Notes: generated by a model from the sequence alone, not told the origin. A stretch of 64,000 bases of DNA from Chitinophaga pinensis (GCA_945871905.1 CAMBXL010000001.1:186001-250000), one strand, 5' to 3'. Counted from the first letter of the stretch, positions 17,021 through 26,223 are shown. Numbers and translations: made by a program.

Positions 17021-18583
17021 ATGTCAGTTTTACCATCAAATAGCAGAGAAAAAGTCCCCTTTATTCAAAAAATTTCATTTGGGTCGGGTCACTTAGTCCT
17101 CAATTTATTGCCTGGGGCATTAGGTGTATTTAGCTTCTTTCTTTTTACAACCTTTGGTATGGATCCAGTTCTTGCAGGTTTGTTAGGGGGCTTGCCAAGG
17201 CTTTATGATGCATTAACCGATCCAATTATGGGTTTTATATCAGATAATACGAAGTCTAAATGGGGAAGAAGAAGGCCTTATATTTTTATTGGCGCTATCC
17301 TTAGTGGTATTTTCTATATTCTATTGTGGCAACTAAGTCCTGAAAATTCTCAAATGTATAACTTTTGGTATTTTTTAATTTTCTCAATTGTTTTTTTTAC
17401 AGGAAATACCATTTATGCAACCCCTCTTGTTGGTCTTGGTTATGAAATGACATCTGATTACAATGAAAGAACAAAATTAATGGCATTCTCCCAAACGATT
17501 GGTCAGTTTGCTTGGATGATAGTCCCTTGGTTTTGGGTGGTAATTGCGGATCCTAAAATATTTGCAACCCAAGCTGAAGGGGTAAGTCAATTGTCGTTTT
17601 ATGTAGGTGCCGCATGTATTTTTTTTGGTATATTGCCTGCATTTTTTTGCAAAGGGATAGACTCTCAAAGCATGGAAAATAGAAAGAAAATTAGTCTAAA
17701 AACAGTAGGGTCTAATATGAAAGACTTATTTGCCTCAATGAAGCAAGTCTCCAAAAACAAGCCATTTATGAAATTGTGTGGTGCTACTTTCTTAATATTT
17801 AATGGGTTTCAAATTGTAGCGGCATTTAGTGTGTTTATTATAGTGTTTTATATGTACAACGGGAGCTATGCAGCAGCAGGAACTTGGCCTGCATGGTTTT
17901 CAACTATTTCTGCTATCTTAACAGCTTTTTTGGTCATACCTATTATTACTTGGATGTCAAAAAAATGGGGTAAAAGAAATGCATTTATTATTTCTACAGC
18001 TATTTCAATTGTTGGTTATATTCTTAAATGGTTTGGGTTTAATACTACATTAAATTCGCAATTCAATCAAACAGGCTTGTCTCATAAAATGACCAATGCG
18101 GTAGGTTCATTTTTTGATTTGATAAATCCAATGCTTGCCGATTTAAATATGTCTTGGTTTTCTATTAATACCTCAAATGAAATGCCTTGGTTAATATTTT
18201 TACCCATCCCGTTTATTGCTTTTGGCTTGGGTGGATTGTTTACGTTAATGATGAGTATGACAGCAGATGTTTGTGATTTGGATGAACTTGAAAATGGTAT
18301 GCCAAGAAAAGAAGGAACCTTCGGTGCTATTTATTGGTGGATGGTTAAGTTAGGTCAAGCACTTGCTTTAGTTCTAAGCGGATTGGTATTGAAATTAATT
18401 GGTTTTGATGGTGGTGCAGCTTCACAATCCACTGAAACTATGTACTATTTAAGAATTGCAGATATTATTATTCCTTCGGTAACAGCAGCTATCGCAATAG
18501 TTATAATGTGGAAATACAATTTAGATGAAGAAAAGGCTAAAAAAATTAAAGAAGACTTAATTGCAAGGAGAGGGGAATTGTAA
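17021..18583 (+). CDS. MFS sugar:cation symporter (GPH family)
   Basis: This 520-residue protein has about 12 hydrophobic helices. The motif 'DALTDPIMGFISDNTKSKWG' followed by 'RRRPYI' is the signature of the glycoside-pentoside-hexuronide:cation symporter family. A second conserved stretch, 'ADVCDLDELENGMPRKEGTF', is also typical. It would carry glucose or short beta-gluco-oligosaccharides across the inner membrane, feeding the cytoplasmic phosphorylase. It is the last gene of the glucan run, 21 bases after the GH30 gene, and ends 34 bases from the convergent cytochrome/FG-GAP gene. No hairpin terminator is visible in that gap. Confidence 0.85.
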   Translation: MSVLPSNSREKVPFIQKISFGSGHLVLNLLPGALGVFSFFLFTTFGMDPVLAGLLGGLPRLYDALTDPIMGFISDNTKSKWGRRRPYIFIGAILSGIFYILLWQLSPENSQMYNFWYFLIFSIVFFTGNTIYATPLVGLGYEMTSDYNERTKLMAFSQTIGQFAWMIVPWFWVVIADPKIFATQAEGVSQLSFYVGAACIFFGILPAFFCKGIDSQSMENRKKISLKTVGSNMKDLFASMKQVSKNKPFMKLCGATFLIFNGFQIVAAFSVFIIVFYMYNGSYAAAGTWPAWFSTISAILTAFLVIPIITWMSKKWGKRNAFIISTAISIVGYILKWFGFNTTLNSQFNQTGLSHKMTNAVGSFFDLINPMLADLNMSWFSINTSNEMPWLIFLPIPFIAFGLGGLFTLMMSMTADVCDLDELENGMPRKEGTFGAIYWWMVKLGQALALVLSGLVLKLIGFDGGAASQSTETMYYLRIADIIIPSVTAAIAIVIMWKYNLDEEKAKKIKEDLIARRGEL

Positions 18584-18617
18584 ATGCATCTTCTCTAGTA
18601 TTATGTCTTTTAAGAGT

Positions 18618-20156
18618 TTACTTTAGTTTATTCTCCAAAATCAAAAAGGGAATACCCTCTTTTATCCACTGTTCTTCTATGCCTATTTTGGGCACAACCT
18701 CCATTACCAAAGAACCTAAGCCAATGTCTAAATCGCCATCTTGGTCAAAATCTGCACAATCCATTAATATCCATCTTCCTTTGTTAACCTCCGGAAAACT
18801 GTATCTTTTAAAGTTGCTGCTTTGTTGAAGGGTTTTGTCTAGGTTGTGGAAAAACACGAATCCCTGTTCTATTTGGTTTTGCCAATCAGGGAAAAAGGAA
18901 ATAGCGGCAATGTCTTGTTTGCCATCTTGGTCAAAGTCATGGATAAATGCGGAATAGGCCCCATTTAATGGTTGAAACAAGGTTTGTTTAAACTGGTTTT
19001 GTCCATTGTTCTCATACAAATAAATGCCGTGATAGGGTTTTAGAATGGGTAGAAAATCGGCATTATCTCCTGCGGTGTATACAATGTCAGGAATGCCATC
19101 CTTGTTAAAGTCCTGAATTCTCATGGAACTAGAACCATAGGAAGGTGGGAAACTAATGGCTCGCTCTCTCTTAAATCCCCCTTTGCCATTGTTGTAATAA
19201 ATATCAATGCCCTCATCTGCCTGAGCAAATAAGGCCACTATGTCTTTCAAGCCATCTTTATTTAGGTCGATAATTTGTACTTTGGTGCAACCTGGTTTGT
19301 CCCATAAAATTTGTTTTTCAAATTGTCCATTGCCTAAGTTTTTATGCCAAGCCAAACAGCCTGTGAATTTTCCAAATTCAGCAATTATAAAATCGGGCAA
19401 ACCATCGTTGTTGAGGTCTTCAATTTTGGTATCAACCGGTCTTCTAAGATTTTCGATGATGATTTTTGATCCGTCAATGCCTTTTTTAGGAAAGGATGCC
19501 AACATTCCTTTGGGATTGTCGGTGGGTGAAAAACTACCCATAAAAGTAACAAACAATTGCTCTTGGAATGTATTTACACAAACTGCCCCTTCTTCTACTT
19601 GTATATTTCTATTGATACTAAAATCGGGGTTCAATTCTATAAATTGTTGGGTGTGGGCATCCCCAAAATACAAGCCACCATTGGGGTTAAATTGAAATAA
19701 GGTGGTAGAAGGTGGCGAAAATTTATTGGGGGAAATTATGGTAGAAAAAAACGGATTGTCTTTCTGTATTTCTAGTGGTTCAACCCCGAGTTTGTCGGGC
19801 GCATTTTGAATGTAATATTGTTGAATAGTTTTCCAATTTTCTTCAGACAATAAAGGTTTTTCAGGGTAGATGTTTTTAAGTTTCAAGTGTTCATCCGCAG
19901 GGTTGTTTTCAAAAAGGCTCAAACGCTCTTCGGGTGTTTTGTAAAATCCCAAAAAATGTCCCATTTTGGGTAGTACATGGTTTTTCCAAGTGTTTTTGTC
20001 AAGTTGACTTGGGTCGGGCAATTGATGACATCCTTGGCAATATCTTTCTGCTAAAGCGTAACCTTCCTCATTGTTTTTGGGTGTTGTTGTATTGCACGAC
20101 CAAATGAGTAAGTGTAAAGTAATGAATAAGATAAAATAGAGTAAAAGTCTGAACAT
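18618..20156 (-). CDS. FG-GAP/VCBS repeat lipoprotein with N-terminal cytochrome c motif
   Basis: The start is taken as the ATG at 20156 (512 residues), since it gives a clean lipoprotein signal with cysteine 21 in 'LLIWSC'. A haem-c binding motif CxxCH (C40-H44, 'CQGCH') lies in a short cytochrome-like domain with a possible methionine ligand in 'PKMGHFLG'. The remaining residues carry at least five FG-GAP/VCBS calcium-binding blocks of the type 'DLNNDGLPD', 'DLNKDGLKD', 'DFNKDGIPD', 'DFDQDGKQD' and 'DFDQDGDLD', predicted to form a beta-propeller. It is probably exposed in the periplasm or at the surface and may bind a partner or a sugar while transferring electrons; the function is unknown. 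It follows the GT4 gene by about 90 bases and may belong to the same transcript. Confidence 0.8.
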   Translation of the reverse strand: MFRLLLYFILFITLHLLIWSCNTTTPKNNEEGYALAERYCQGCHQLPDPSQLDKNTWKNHVLPKMGHFLGFYKTPEERLSLFENNPADEHLKLKNIYPEKPLLSEENWKTIQQYYIQNAPDKLGVEPLEIQKDNPFFSTIISPNKFSPPSTTLFQFNPNGGLYFGDAHTQQFIELNPDFSINRNIQVEEGAVCVNTFQEQLFVTFMGSFSPTDNPKGMLASFPKKGIDGSKIIIENLRRPVDTKIEDLNNDGLPDFIIAEFGKFTGCLAWHKNLGNGQFEKQILWDKPGCTKVQIIDLNKDGLKDIVALFAQADEGIDIYYNNGKGGFKRERAISFPPSYGSSSMRIQDFNKDGIPDIVYTAGDNADFLPILKPYHGIYLYENNGQNQFKQTLFQPLNGAYSAFIHDFDQDGKQDIAAISFFPDWQNQIEQGFVFFHNLDKTLQQSSNFKRYSFPEVNKGRWILMDCADFDQDGDLDIGLGSLVMEVVPKIGIEEQWIKEGIPFLILENKLK

Positions 20157-20249
20157 AAATGACAATAAGAGTTTACGCAATTTTAATATTCGGACATCAA
20201 CATAAAGGTCATTTGATGTTAAGTTAAAGTAAAGCTTAAGGTGTTGTTT

Positions 20250-21374
20250 TTACTTCGATACCTCTATCAAAGCATTGCAAATGTTTTCCCATGAGAAAAC
20301 GGCTTTATGAGCTTCGGCATTTTTGGAGAAGGTTTCTTCTCTTTGCTGTTCGTAAAAGTCGATTAATGCAGCAGCAATGTCTTCTTCTTTTTTACTGGTA
20401 ACATAACCAACAACGCCATTAGGGACTGTTTCTGCTAAGCCTCCTACATCTGTTACCAACATCGGTTTGTTGAAGTGATAAGCAATTTGTGTTACCCCAC
20501 TTTGGGTTGCTGAATGGTAGGTTTGCACCACCATGTCAGAGGCGCAAAAATACTTGGATACTTCTGAGTTAGGGATAAATTCGTGATGCTTTACAATAGC
20601 CTCTTCTATGTTTAATGTTTTCATTAAATCAAAATATGGCTGACTGTCTTCGTAAAACTCTCCTGCAATAATTAACTTTACATTTTTATCTTTCAATCCG
20701 CTTTTGGCAAAGGATTTCAAAAGTAAATCGAGCCCTTTGTAGGCTCTTATAAACCCAAAAAATAACAAATAATGGAAATTGGGGTCAAGGTTTAAAGCTA
20801 ATTTTGCCTCTTTTTTATCAATCATTTCCCCAAAGTTATCGTACATAGGGTGTGGGATAAATTGCGATGGTTTCTCAGGGATTAATACTTTCAAATCGTT
20901 CAAAACAGACTGACTCATGGTGATGAATCCATCCATACTTTTTACGAAATAGTTGGTAAAAACAAGGTCGTAAAAATGTTTTTCGTGTGGGTGAATATTG
21001 TCAGCAATGGCAACAACTTTGCTTGTTTTGTTCGACTTTATAATTCGCGCGATAGTTCCCAAAACAGGCGCCATAAAAGGCATCCAATAACGGAAAACAA
21101 CCAAGTCGGGAGCTGATTTTTTGTATTTTAATCCTACATTAATCCAATTCAATGGATTGATGGAATTCATGGCGCTGTTTATCGTTGTATTTTCAGGAGC
21201 TTGGTCGCTGGAATACTGTGTTTTGCCTGGAAATAATACGGAAGGATATTGTAATTTGAAACTCAGAATTTCACACTCATGGCCTTGGTCTTTGAATGCT
21301 TTGCACAATCTTTCATTATAAGTGCTCAAACCGCCTCTGAGTGGCCATCCGGGACCAACTATTACAATTCTCAT
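20250..21374 (-). CDS. GT4-family glycosyltransferase
   Basis: This 374-residue protein is a GT-B-fold glycosyltransferase of family 4. 'GPGWPLRGGLSTYNERL' at the N-terminus is the usual acceptor-side glycine-rich loop, 'FFGFIRAYKGLDLLLKSF' is the start of the nucleotide-sugar-binding half, and 'VQTYHSATQSGVTQIAYHF' corresponds to the C-terminal donor-binding region. No signal peptide is present, so it acts at the cytoplasmic face, probably adding a sugar to a lipid-linked glycan. It starts 3 bases after the stop of the GT2 gene, so the two are probably translated together. Donor and acceptor cannot be determined. Confidence 0.85.
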   Translation of the reverse strand: MRIVIVGPGWPLRGGLSTYNERLCKAFKDQGHECEILSFKLQYPSVLFPGKTQYSSDQAPENTTINSAMNSINPLNWINVGLKYKKSAPDLVVFRYWMPFMAPVLGTIARIIKSNKTSKVVAIADNIHPHEKHFYDLVFTNYFVKSMDGFITMSQSVLNDLKVLIPEKPSQFIPHPMYDNFGEMIDKKEAKLALNLDPNFHYLLFFGFIRAYKGLDLLLKSFAKSGLKDKNVKLIIAGEFYEDSQPYFDLMKTLNIEEAIVKHHEFIPNSEVSKYFCASDMVVQTYHSATQSGVTQIAYHFNKPMLVTDVGGLAETVPNGVVGYVTSKKEEDIAAALIDFYEQQREETFSKNAEAHKAVFSWENICNALIEVSK

Positions 21375-21377
21375 GTC

Positions 21378-22334
21378 TTATAAATTGGTTTTTTCTGAGA
21401 TAGAATACTTGTTTCTGTCTCCGCTGTTTCTGCTTACTAATTCACCTAAAAAGCCAGCTAAAAATAACTGTGTCCCCAAAACCATAAACATTAATCCAAT
21501 GTAAAACAATGGAGAGCTTGTCACTAAGGCCGCTCTTTCATTGATGATAATATGAATCAGTTTGTTAACCAATAAATAAAAGGCTATTAAAAAACCAACT
21601 ATAAAACTCAATAAGCCATACAAACCAAAAAAGTGCATCGGTTTTTTACCGAATTTACCCATAAAGAAGATACTCAATAAGTCGAGCAAACCATTTACAA
21701 ATCGGTTCAACCCAAATTTAGTAGTGCCATATTTTCTGGCTCTGTGTTCTACTACTTTTTCGCCAATTTTTTCAAATCCTTCCGATTTGGCAATAACAGG
21801 AATATAACGGTGCATTTCACCATATACTTCTATGTTTTTAACCACCAAATGGCTGTATGCTTTCAATCCGCAGTTGAAGTCATTCAAATGGATGCCACTC
21901 ATTTTTCTGGTTGCCCAATTGAAAAGTTTGGTTGGAATCGTTTTGGTAATAGGGTCGTAACGCTTTTTTTTCCAACCAGATATGAGGTCATATCCTTCGT
22001 TTTTTATTAAGTTGTACAATTCAGGGATTTCATCGGGACTGTCTTGTAAATCGGCGTCCATCGTAATGATAACCTCGCCATCTGAGGCTTCAAAACCACT
22101 GTTTAATGCCGCAGATTTGCCGAAATTGCGTCTGAAACGGATGCCTTTTACTGCCTTGTTTTCACTGCTTAATTGTTGGATAATTTCCCAACTATTGTCA
22201 GTGCTTCCATCATCAATAAAAATGACTTCATAGGTCAATTGATGGTGGTCAACTACTTTCTTTATCCATTGATACAACTCAGGTAAAGACTCTGCTTCGT
22301 TGAGCAAAGGAATAATAATAGACAAATTAGTCAT
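21378..22334 (-). CDS. GT2 polyprenyl-phosphate glycosyltransferase (GtrB/DPM-like)
   Basis: The 318-residue product has an N-terminal GT-A domain ('IIPLLNEAESLPEL', 'IDDGSTDNSW', 'DADLQDSPDEIP' with the metal-binding acidic residues) and two C-terminal transmembrane helices ('FFGLYGLLSFIVGFLIAFYL' and 'LFYIGLMFMVLGTQLFLAG'). This is the layout of undecaprenyl-phosphate sugar transferases such as GtrB or the DPM1 group. It would load a sugar onto the lipid carrier for use on the periplasmic side, for instance by GT-C enzymes such as those at 41.8-44.4 kb (inference). Its start overlaps the end of the DUF4199 gene by 8 bases. Confidence 0.88.
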   Translation of the reverse strand: MTNLSIIIPLLNEAESLPELYQWIKKVVDHHQLTYEVIFIDDGSTDNSWEIIQQLSSENKAVKGIRFRRNFGKSAALNSGFEASDGEVIITMDADLQDSPDEIPELYNLIKNEGYDLISGWKKKRYDPITKTIPTKLFNWATRKMSGIHLNDFNCGLKAYSHLVVKNIEVYGEMHRYIPVIAKSEGFEKIGEKVVEHRARKYGTTKFGLNRFVNGLLDLLSIFFMGKFGKKPMHFFGLYGLLSFIVGFLIAFYLLVNKLIHIIINERAALVTSSPLFYIGLMFMVLGTQLFLAGFLGELVSRNSGDRNKYSISEKTNL

Positions 22335-22908
22335 GCTTGATTTCTTTTTTAAGGATGGCAGAAAGTATCAGGTTAATAATTGTTTGGATTATTACATTTG
22401 AGAAAAATCCAATAATAACAATGCTGTTTAGGGTCATGAATTTTTTGCTAATTTCTATAGTTTTAGCAATTTGTTCATCACTCATTTTTTGTTTTTTTAA
22501 GTCCGCTATTACTTTGTCCAACTGCTCAGACATTACAACGTCATAATCTATTACGAAGTTAAAATAAATAACAGTAAAAAGAGTAACAAAAACAGAAAGA
22601 ATGAGGGTGTATTTGAAACCTAAATTAAAGCTTTGTTTAAAACTCATCCATCCATCTAAAAATTGTGCTCTGTAGCTTTTAAGTAAAGATTGCATAATCA
22701 TAGTTGAAATTGCAATAGACAATAAGCCAATTAATAAACTAATGATTTTTCCGTTTTCTAATTCAGAGTCATTTACAAACTGATTGATTATCGTTACTAT
22801 AATATGTAAAAATAGTCCAATTAAGGCAAATTTAAAAGCATGGTTATATACTGCCTTTTTATTAGGGTGATTAGGTGTAGTTAAATCTACAATTGTTGTG
22901 TTGTCCAT
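22327..22908 (-). CDS. DUF4199 membrane protein
   Basis: This 193-residue protein has four predicted transmembrane helices (about residues 24-43, 55-72, 92-112 and 158-182), with a charged loop of about 40 residues between the last two. It fits the Bacteroidota-specific DUF4199 family, whose function is unknown. The gene overlaps both neighbours: its start codon shares bases with the stop of the dihydroorotase-like gene (TAATG arrangement) and its end overlaps the GT2 gene by 8 bases. Such tight coupling suggests a common envelope-related role, but nothing in the sequence names it. Confidence 0.75.
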   Translation of the reverse strand: MDNTTIVDLTTPNHPNKKAVYNHAFKFALIGLFLHIIVTIINQFVNDSELENGKIISLLIGLLSIAISTMIMQSLLKSYRAQFLDGWMSFKQSFNLGFKYTLILSVFVTLFTVIYFNFVIDYDVVMSEQLDKVIADLKKQKMSDEQIAKTIEISKKFMTLNSIVIIGFFSNVIIQTIINLILSAILKKEIKHD

Positions 22909-24194
22909 TATTGTTTGTTAAAGTATATTTGATTTTTAATGCAAGTCCCTTCTATAAAGTATGAAAGTGGCTTGTTTAAGTAGTAGCTGTTCCAAGACAA
23001 AGATTGATTGTTTTTGCGGTCAATGATGGTTTGCTTGTGCGGATTTATAATGACAAATGAAGCCTCTTGATTGACCTCTATACAAGGTAATTCAATGTTT
23101 AATAAGTTGCTAGGATTGTAGTTTAGCTTCTCAAAGAGTTGTTCATCACTCATTTGAGGGAAAAATCTGTTTCTGCCTTCTATCGCAATACCTAAAGCCA
23201 TTTGTAAGGTAATAGCACCAAAAGAAGCATATTCAAACTCAAGTGCTTTTTTCTCGATTTCCAATGGATAATGGTCGGTGCAAATTGCATTGATAGTACC
23301 GTCATAAAGGCCTTCCCATAATGCTCTAACATCATTAGCATGTCGGAGTGGTGGTGTCAGTTTTAAGTTGCTATCAAAGTCTGAAATGGCTTCATCGGTT
23401 AAGGCTAAATTCATAACCGCCACATCGCAAGTTACTTTTATTCCTTGTAGTTTGGCTTGACGGATTAGTTCAACGGAACGTTCGGTGGATATTTTCGAAA
23501 TATGAATACGGTGTTGGTGGTAGTCGGCAAGTTCTATTTCTCGCTGAACCATTAAATATTCAGCATGTTGAGGGATGCCTTTTAGTCCTAAACTTAATGC
23601 AATAGTACCTTCTGAAACATAAGCGCCTTTTGACAATTGTTTTGAAATACAAAAACTATAAATTAAACCGTTAAAGTTTTTGCTGTATAAAATAGCCTTA
23701 CTCATGGTTCCACTGTTTTCAATCGGATTATTGCTGTTTGAAAAGGCTATGGCACCACTTTTTTTCATGTCATACATCTCCGATAAATCATCCGATTGCA
23801 TGTTTTGGGTAATGGTGCCCAATGGTAAAAAACGAACAGGGAATTTGTTCACTTGGTTCATTACAAATTCAATGTCTGACTTGGTGTTTCTTGGAGGGTT
23901 CGAGTTGGGTAATAAACAAAGGTGCGAAAATCCACCTGCTAAAGCTGTTTTGTTTAAAGACTCAAATGTGTCGCGGTGTTCGAAGCCGGGTTCAGTGCTG
24001 TTGCATCTTAAATCAACAAAGGAAGAGGTGATAATACATTCCGAAAAATCATAAACTTTTTCAAATTGTTGTTCATCAATAGCCTGTCCGAAATCACTGA
24101 TTTTTCCATCAATGACAGCCAAGTCGCCCGTCTGTCCGTTGAAAGGAGAGTGTATGTCGGCAACTGTAATATTTTTAAGCAGATAGCTTTGCAT
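22908..24194 (-). CDS. Dihydroorotase homologue lacking metal ligands (pseudo-DHOase, PyrC-like)
   Basis: The 428-residue product has the full amidohydrolase fold of type I dihydroorotases ('LLPNSNPPRNTKSDIEF', 'HISKISTERSVELIR', 'CTDHYPLEIEKKALEFE'). The first metal motif, normally DxHxHxREPG, reads 'DLRCNSTEPG' here: the two histidines are replaced by R63 and N65 and the substrate arginine by T67. The usual 'SDDG' block is 'SNSNNP'. The later 'TDH' is kept. It is therefore probably catalytically inactive, like the non-catalytic PyrC' subunits that support aspartate transcarbamoylase in other bacteria, or it has a new role. The gene overlaps the BatA/VWA gene by 20 bases and the DUF4199 gene by 1. 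Confidence 0.8.
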   Translation of the reverse strand: MQSYLLKNITVADIHSPFNGQTGDLAVIDGKISDFGQAIDEQQFEKVYDFSECIITSSFVDLRCNSTEPGFEHRDTFESLNKTALAGGFSHLCLLPNSNPPRNTKSDIEFVMNQVNKFPVRFLPLGTITQNMQSDDLSEMYDMKKSGAIAFSNSNNPIENSGTMSKAILYSKNFNGLIYSFCISKQLSKGAYVSEGTIALSLGLKGIPQHAEYLMVQREIELADYHQHRIHISKISTERSVELIRQAKLQGIKVTCDVAVMNLALTDEAISDFDSNLKLTPPLRHANDVRALWEGLYDGTINAICTDHYPLEIEKKALEFEYASFGAITLQMALGIAIEGRNRFFPQMSDEQLFEKLNYNPSNLLNIELPCIEVNQEASFVIINPHKQTIIDRKNNQSLSWNSYYLNKPLSYFIEGTCIKNQIYFNKQ

Positions 24195-26205
24195 GTGGTT
24201 TAAAAAAACGAATCAAAAGTATTTCAATTAATAAAAATAACAAAACAAAAGTAATACACCATTTCCAAAGTTGTTGTCCCTTTTTAATATTTTTAAAATT
24301 GGAGTTGAATGATTCTACAGTTTGGTCGATATATTCTATGTTGTTGTCTTTGCAAAATGTTTCCATTTCATTGGATTCAATGGATCTGGTGTCGCTCTCA
24401 CTTCGGTCGTAATTAAAGGATAAATAAGCGCGAATACTGTCACTGTTTTTGTTATTTAATTGGTAATGTCCAGCTTGAGTTAGTTCGTATAAGTCGGTTA
24501 AATACAACTCATTGTCCTTGTTTAAAATCCCCGGAACAATTTGCTCTTTGGGATTTACCAATACTAAATCTTTGTCCGACTGATAGGGCAATCCTGTTGA
24601 AATAGGCTCCATTTGCCCAATTTGATGGTAAAGGCTCGATTTTAACTGATTTAATAGTACCATTTTTATCATCAAAGGCACAAACAATGCATGGTTTTGT
24701 AAATTTGAATAGGTTGCGTTCAGTGGAACCGAAAAAACAAATAAATGTCCTTTTTTTACAGGAATATCCTGAAGGAAAATGGAACCGTCTTCCAAAGAAG
24801 CTATGGTAATACCTTGTTGTATCTGCAATGGATATTTCTTTTGTGTGATGGGATAATCGGGCTGTTTGTTTTTTTTCTCAAAGATGTCTTTGATGATAGG
24901 ATGCAGCTCATCCAATTGTTTCATTTTTAAAGGGGTTTCTATTGCTTTTTCGCCAATGTTAACGCCATAAGTTGAAAGCATGTTTTTTAAACCACCATAA
25001 GGTTCTGAAACATGTGGGAAAATAACCACATTGCCCCCATTTTTAAGGTATTGGTCTAATTCGCTAAGCAAACCTGACATCATTTCTTTGGGCTCATTGA
25101 TGACAATAAGTGAACTGATTTTGAAATTGCTGTAGTTGATATTGCCAAAGGTGTTGTGCTGTATTTCAAAACCCGGATTGTCCTGAAAAATAGCATCAAC
25201 AAATGGGTTGATAAGTTCAGAAATACATACTATTTGATGCTGTTCTTTGATGTAAAAATTAAAAAACAGTTGGTCGTCAGTTGGAATTAAATCACCCCCA
25301 AGCTTTAGTTCGCAGGTATGTAAACCACTGTTTTCAAGCGTAAATTGAATGGTTGTTGTGCTTTTGTCAAACGATGAAATGTTAAAATTAGAAATTCCCT
25401 TTGGTTGCCCATTAATCAATAATTCTAAGTTTAAATCTTCATAATCATTGTCAGAATAATTGCTGATTTGGATGTTCAATAAAATAGTTTCATTTTTTTG
25501 AATAACTGGGGAGCTTAACCAGCAAGTGTCAATTGATAAATTGTCAACAATAGGCCCGTTTACTTTGATGAATTGACAAACAATACTGTTGTCCAAATGC
25601 CTTTCTGTAACATAATTTTTGCTTTTTTGGAAGTCGGAAATTACATAACTCCTTTTGTCGCCATTTTCTTGATTTAAAAGTCTATTTTGGAGTTTAAGTA
25701 AATCGCTCAGAGGAAAACTATGCGATTGTGGGCTTATTTTATCGAGCGCCTCTAAAGCATCTTCCTTGTTTACAAAGTGCAACAATGCAGGGTCTTGATT
25801 GCTTGTAATAAATTGTATTCTATCTAGTTTATTACTTTGCTCCACAATGATGCGTGCCCTGTTTTTTGCGGCTTCAAACATCAAACCCTCAGCACCAGTT
25901 TGATTCATGCTAAAGCTATTGTCAATAATAATACTGATAAAACTACCACTCTCGCTCACTTTGTTCTTGATAAGTATGGGTTGCGCAAAAGCAAATATTA
26001 AGAAAGTAAGTGCTAACAAACGTGCAGACAGTATCAAATAACGTCTCAGTTGACTCCCACTTTTAGTTTCAGAACTGACTTGTTTTAGAAATTTAAGATT
26101 GGTAAATAGTATTTTTTTGTAACGTCTAAAGTTAAACAAATGAATAATAATTGGAATAGCCAATAAAAACAATGCCCACAAAAATTGAGGATATAACCAC
26201 GTCAT
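24175..26205 (-). CDS. BatA-domain/VWA membrane protein
   Basis: This 676-residue protein begins with the 'aerotolerance' BatA N-terminal domain ('FLWALFLLAIPIIIHLFNF', then 'RRYLILSARLLAL'), giving two membrane helices. A von Willebrand factor A domain follows, with an intact MIDAS motif DxSxS at 'IIDNSFSMNQ'. A large central periplasmic region contains a possible glutamine-amidotransferase-like segment ('SELDQYLKNGGNVVIFPH'), and there is one last transmembrane helix near the C-terminus ('WCITFVLLFLLIEILLI'). Proteins of this type are common in Bacteroidota and are thought to act in envelope homeostasis; the precise role is unknown. It heads the minus-strand operon that runs down to about 20.2 kb. 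Confidence 0.85.
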   Translation of the reverse strand: MTWLYPQFLWALFLLAIPIIIHLFNFRRYKKILFTNLKFLKQVSSETKSGSQLRRYLILSARLLALTFLIFAFAQPILIKNKVSESGSFISIIIDNSFSMNQTGAEGLMFEAAKNRARIIVEQSNKLDRIQFITSNQDPALLHFVNKEDALEALDKISPQSHSFPLSDLLKLQNRLLNQENGDKRSYVISDFQKSKNYVTERHLDNSIVCQFIKVNGPIVDNLSIDTCWLSSPVIQKNETILLNIQISNYSDNDYEDLNLELLINGQPKGISNFNISSFDKSTTTIQFTLENSGLHTCELKLGGDLIPTDDQLFFNFYIKEQHQIVCISELINPFVDAIFQDNPGFEIQHNTFGNINYSNFKISSLIVINEPKEMMSGLLSELDQYLKNGGNVVIFPHVSEPYGGLKNMLSTYGVNIGEKAIETPLKMKQLDELHPIIKDIFEKKNKQPDYPITQKKYPLQIQQGITIASLEDGSIFLQDIPVKKGHLFVFSVPLNATYSNLQNHALFVPLMIKMVLLNQLKSSLYHQIGQMEPISTGLPYQSDKDLVLVNPKEQIVPGILNKDNELYLTDLYELTQAGHYQLNNKNSDSIRAYLSFNYDRSESDTRSIESNEMETFCKDNNIEYIDQTVESFNSNFKNIKKGQQLWKWCITFVLLFLLIEILLIRFFKPHAKLSA

Positions 26206-26215
26206 ACTATATGGG

Positions 26216-26223
26216 CAAACTTA
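26216..26223 (-). promoter_or_regulatory. Putative -7 element of the BatA operon
   Basis: On the minus strand the sequence reads TAAGTTTG, a perfect TAnnTTTG, ending only 10 bases before the ATG at 26205. The transcript would have a leader of about five bases. No clear -33 element was found. Confidence 0.4.

Noticed and set aside
19240-19695. 151-codon plus-strand open frame within the FG-GAP gene
   Set aside because: It mirrors the repeat codons of the opposite strand and shows no independent start signal or family motif.
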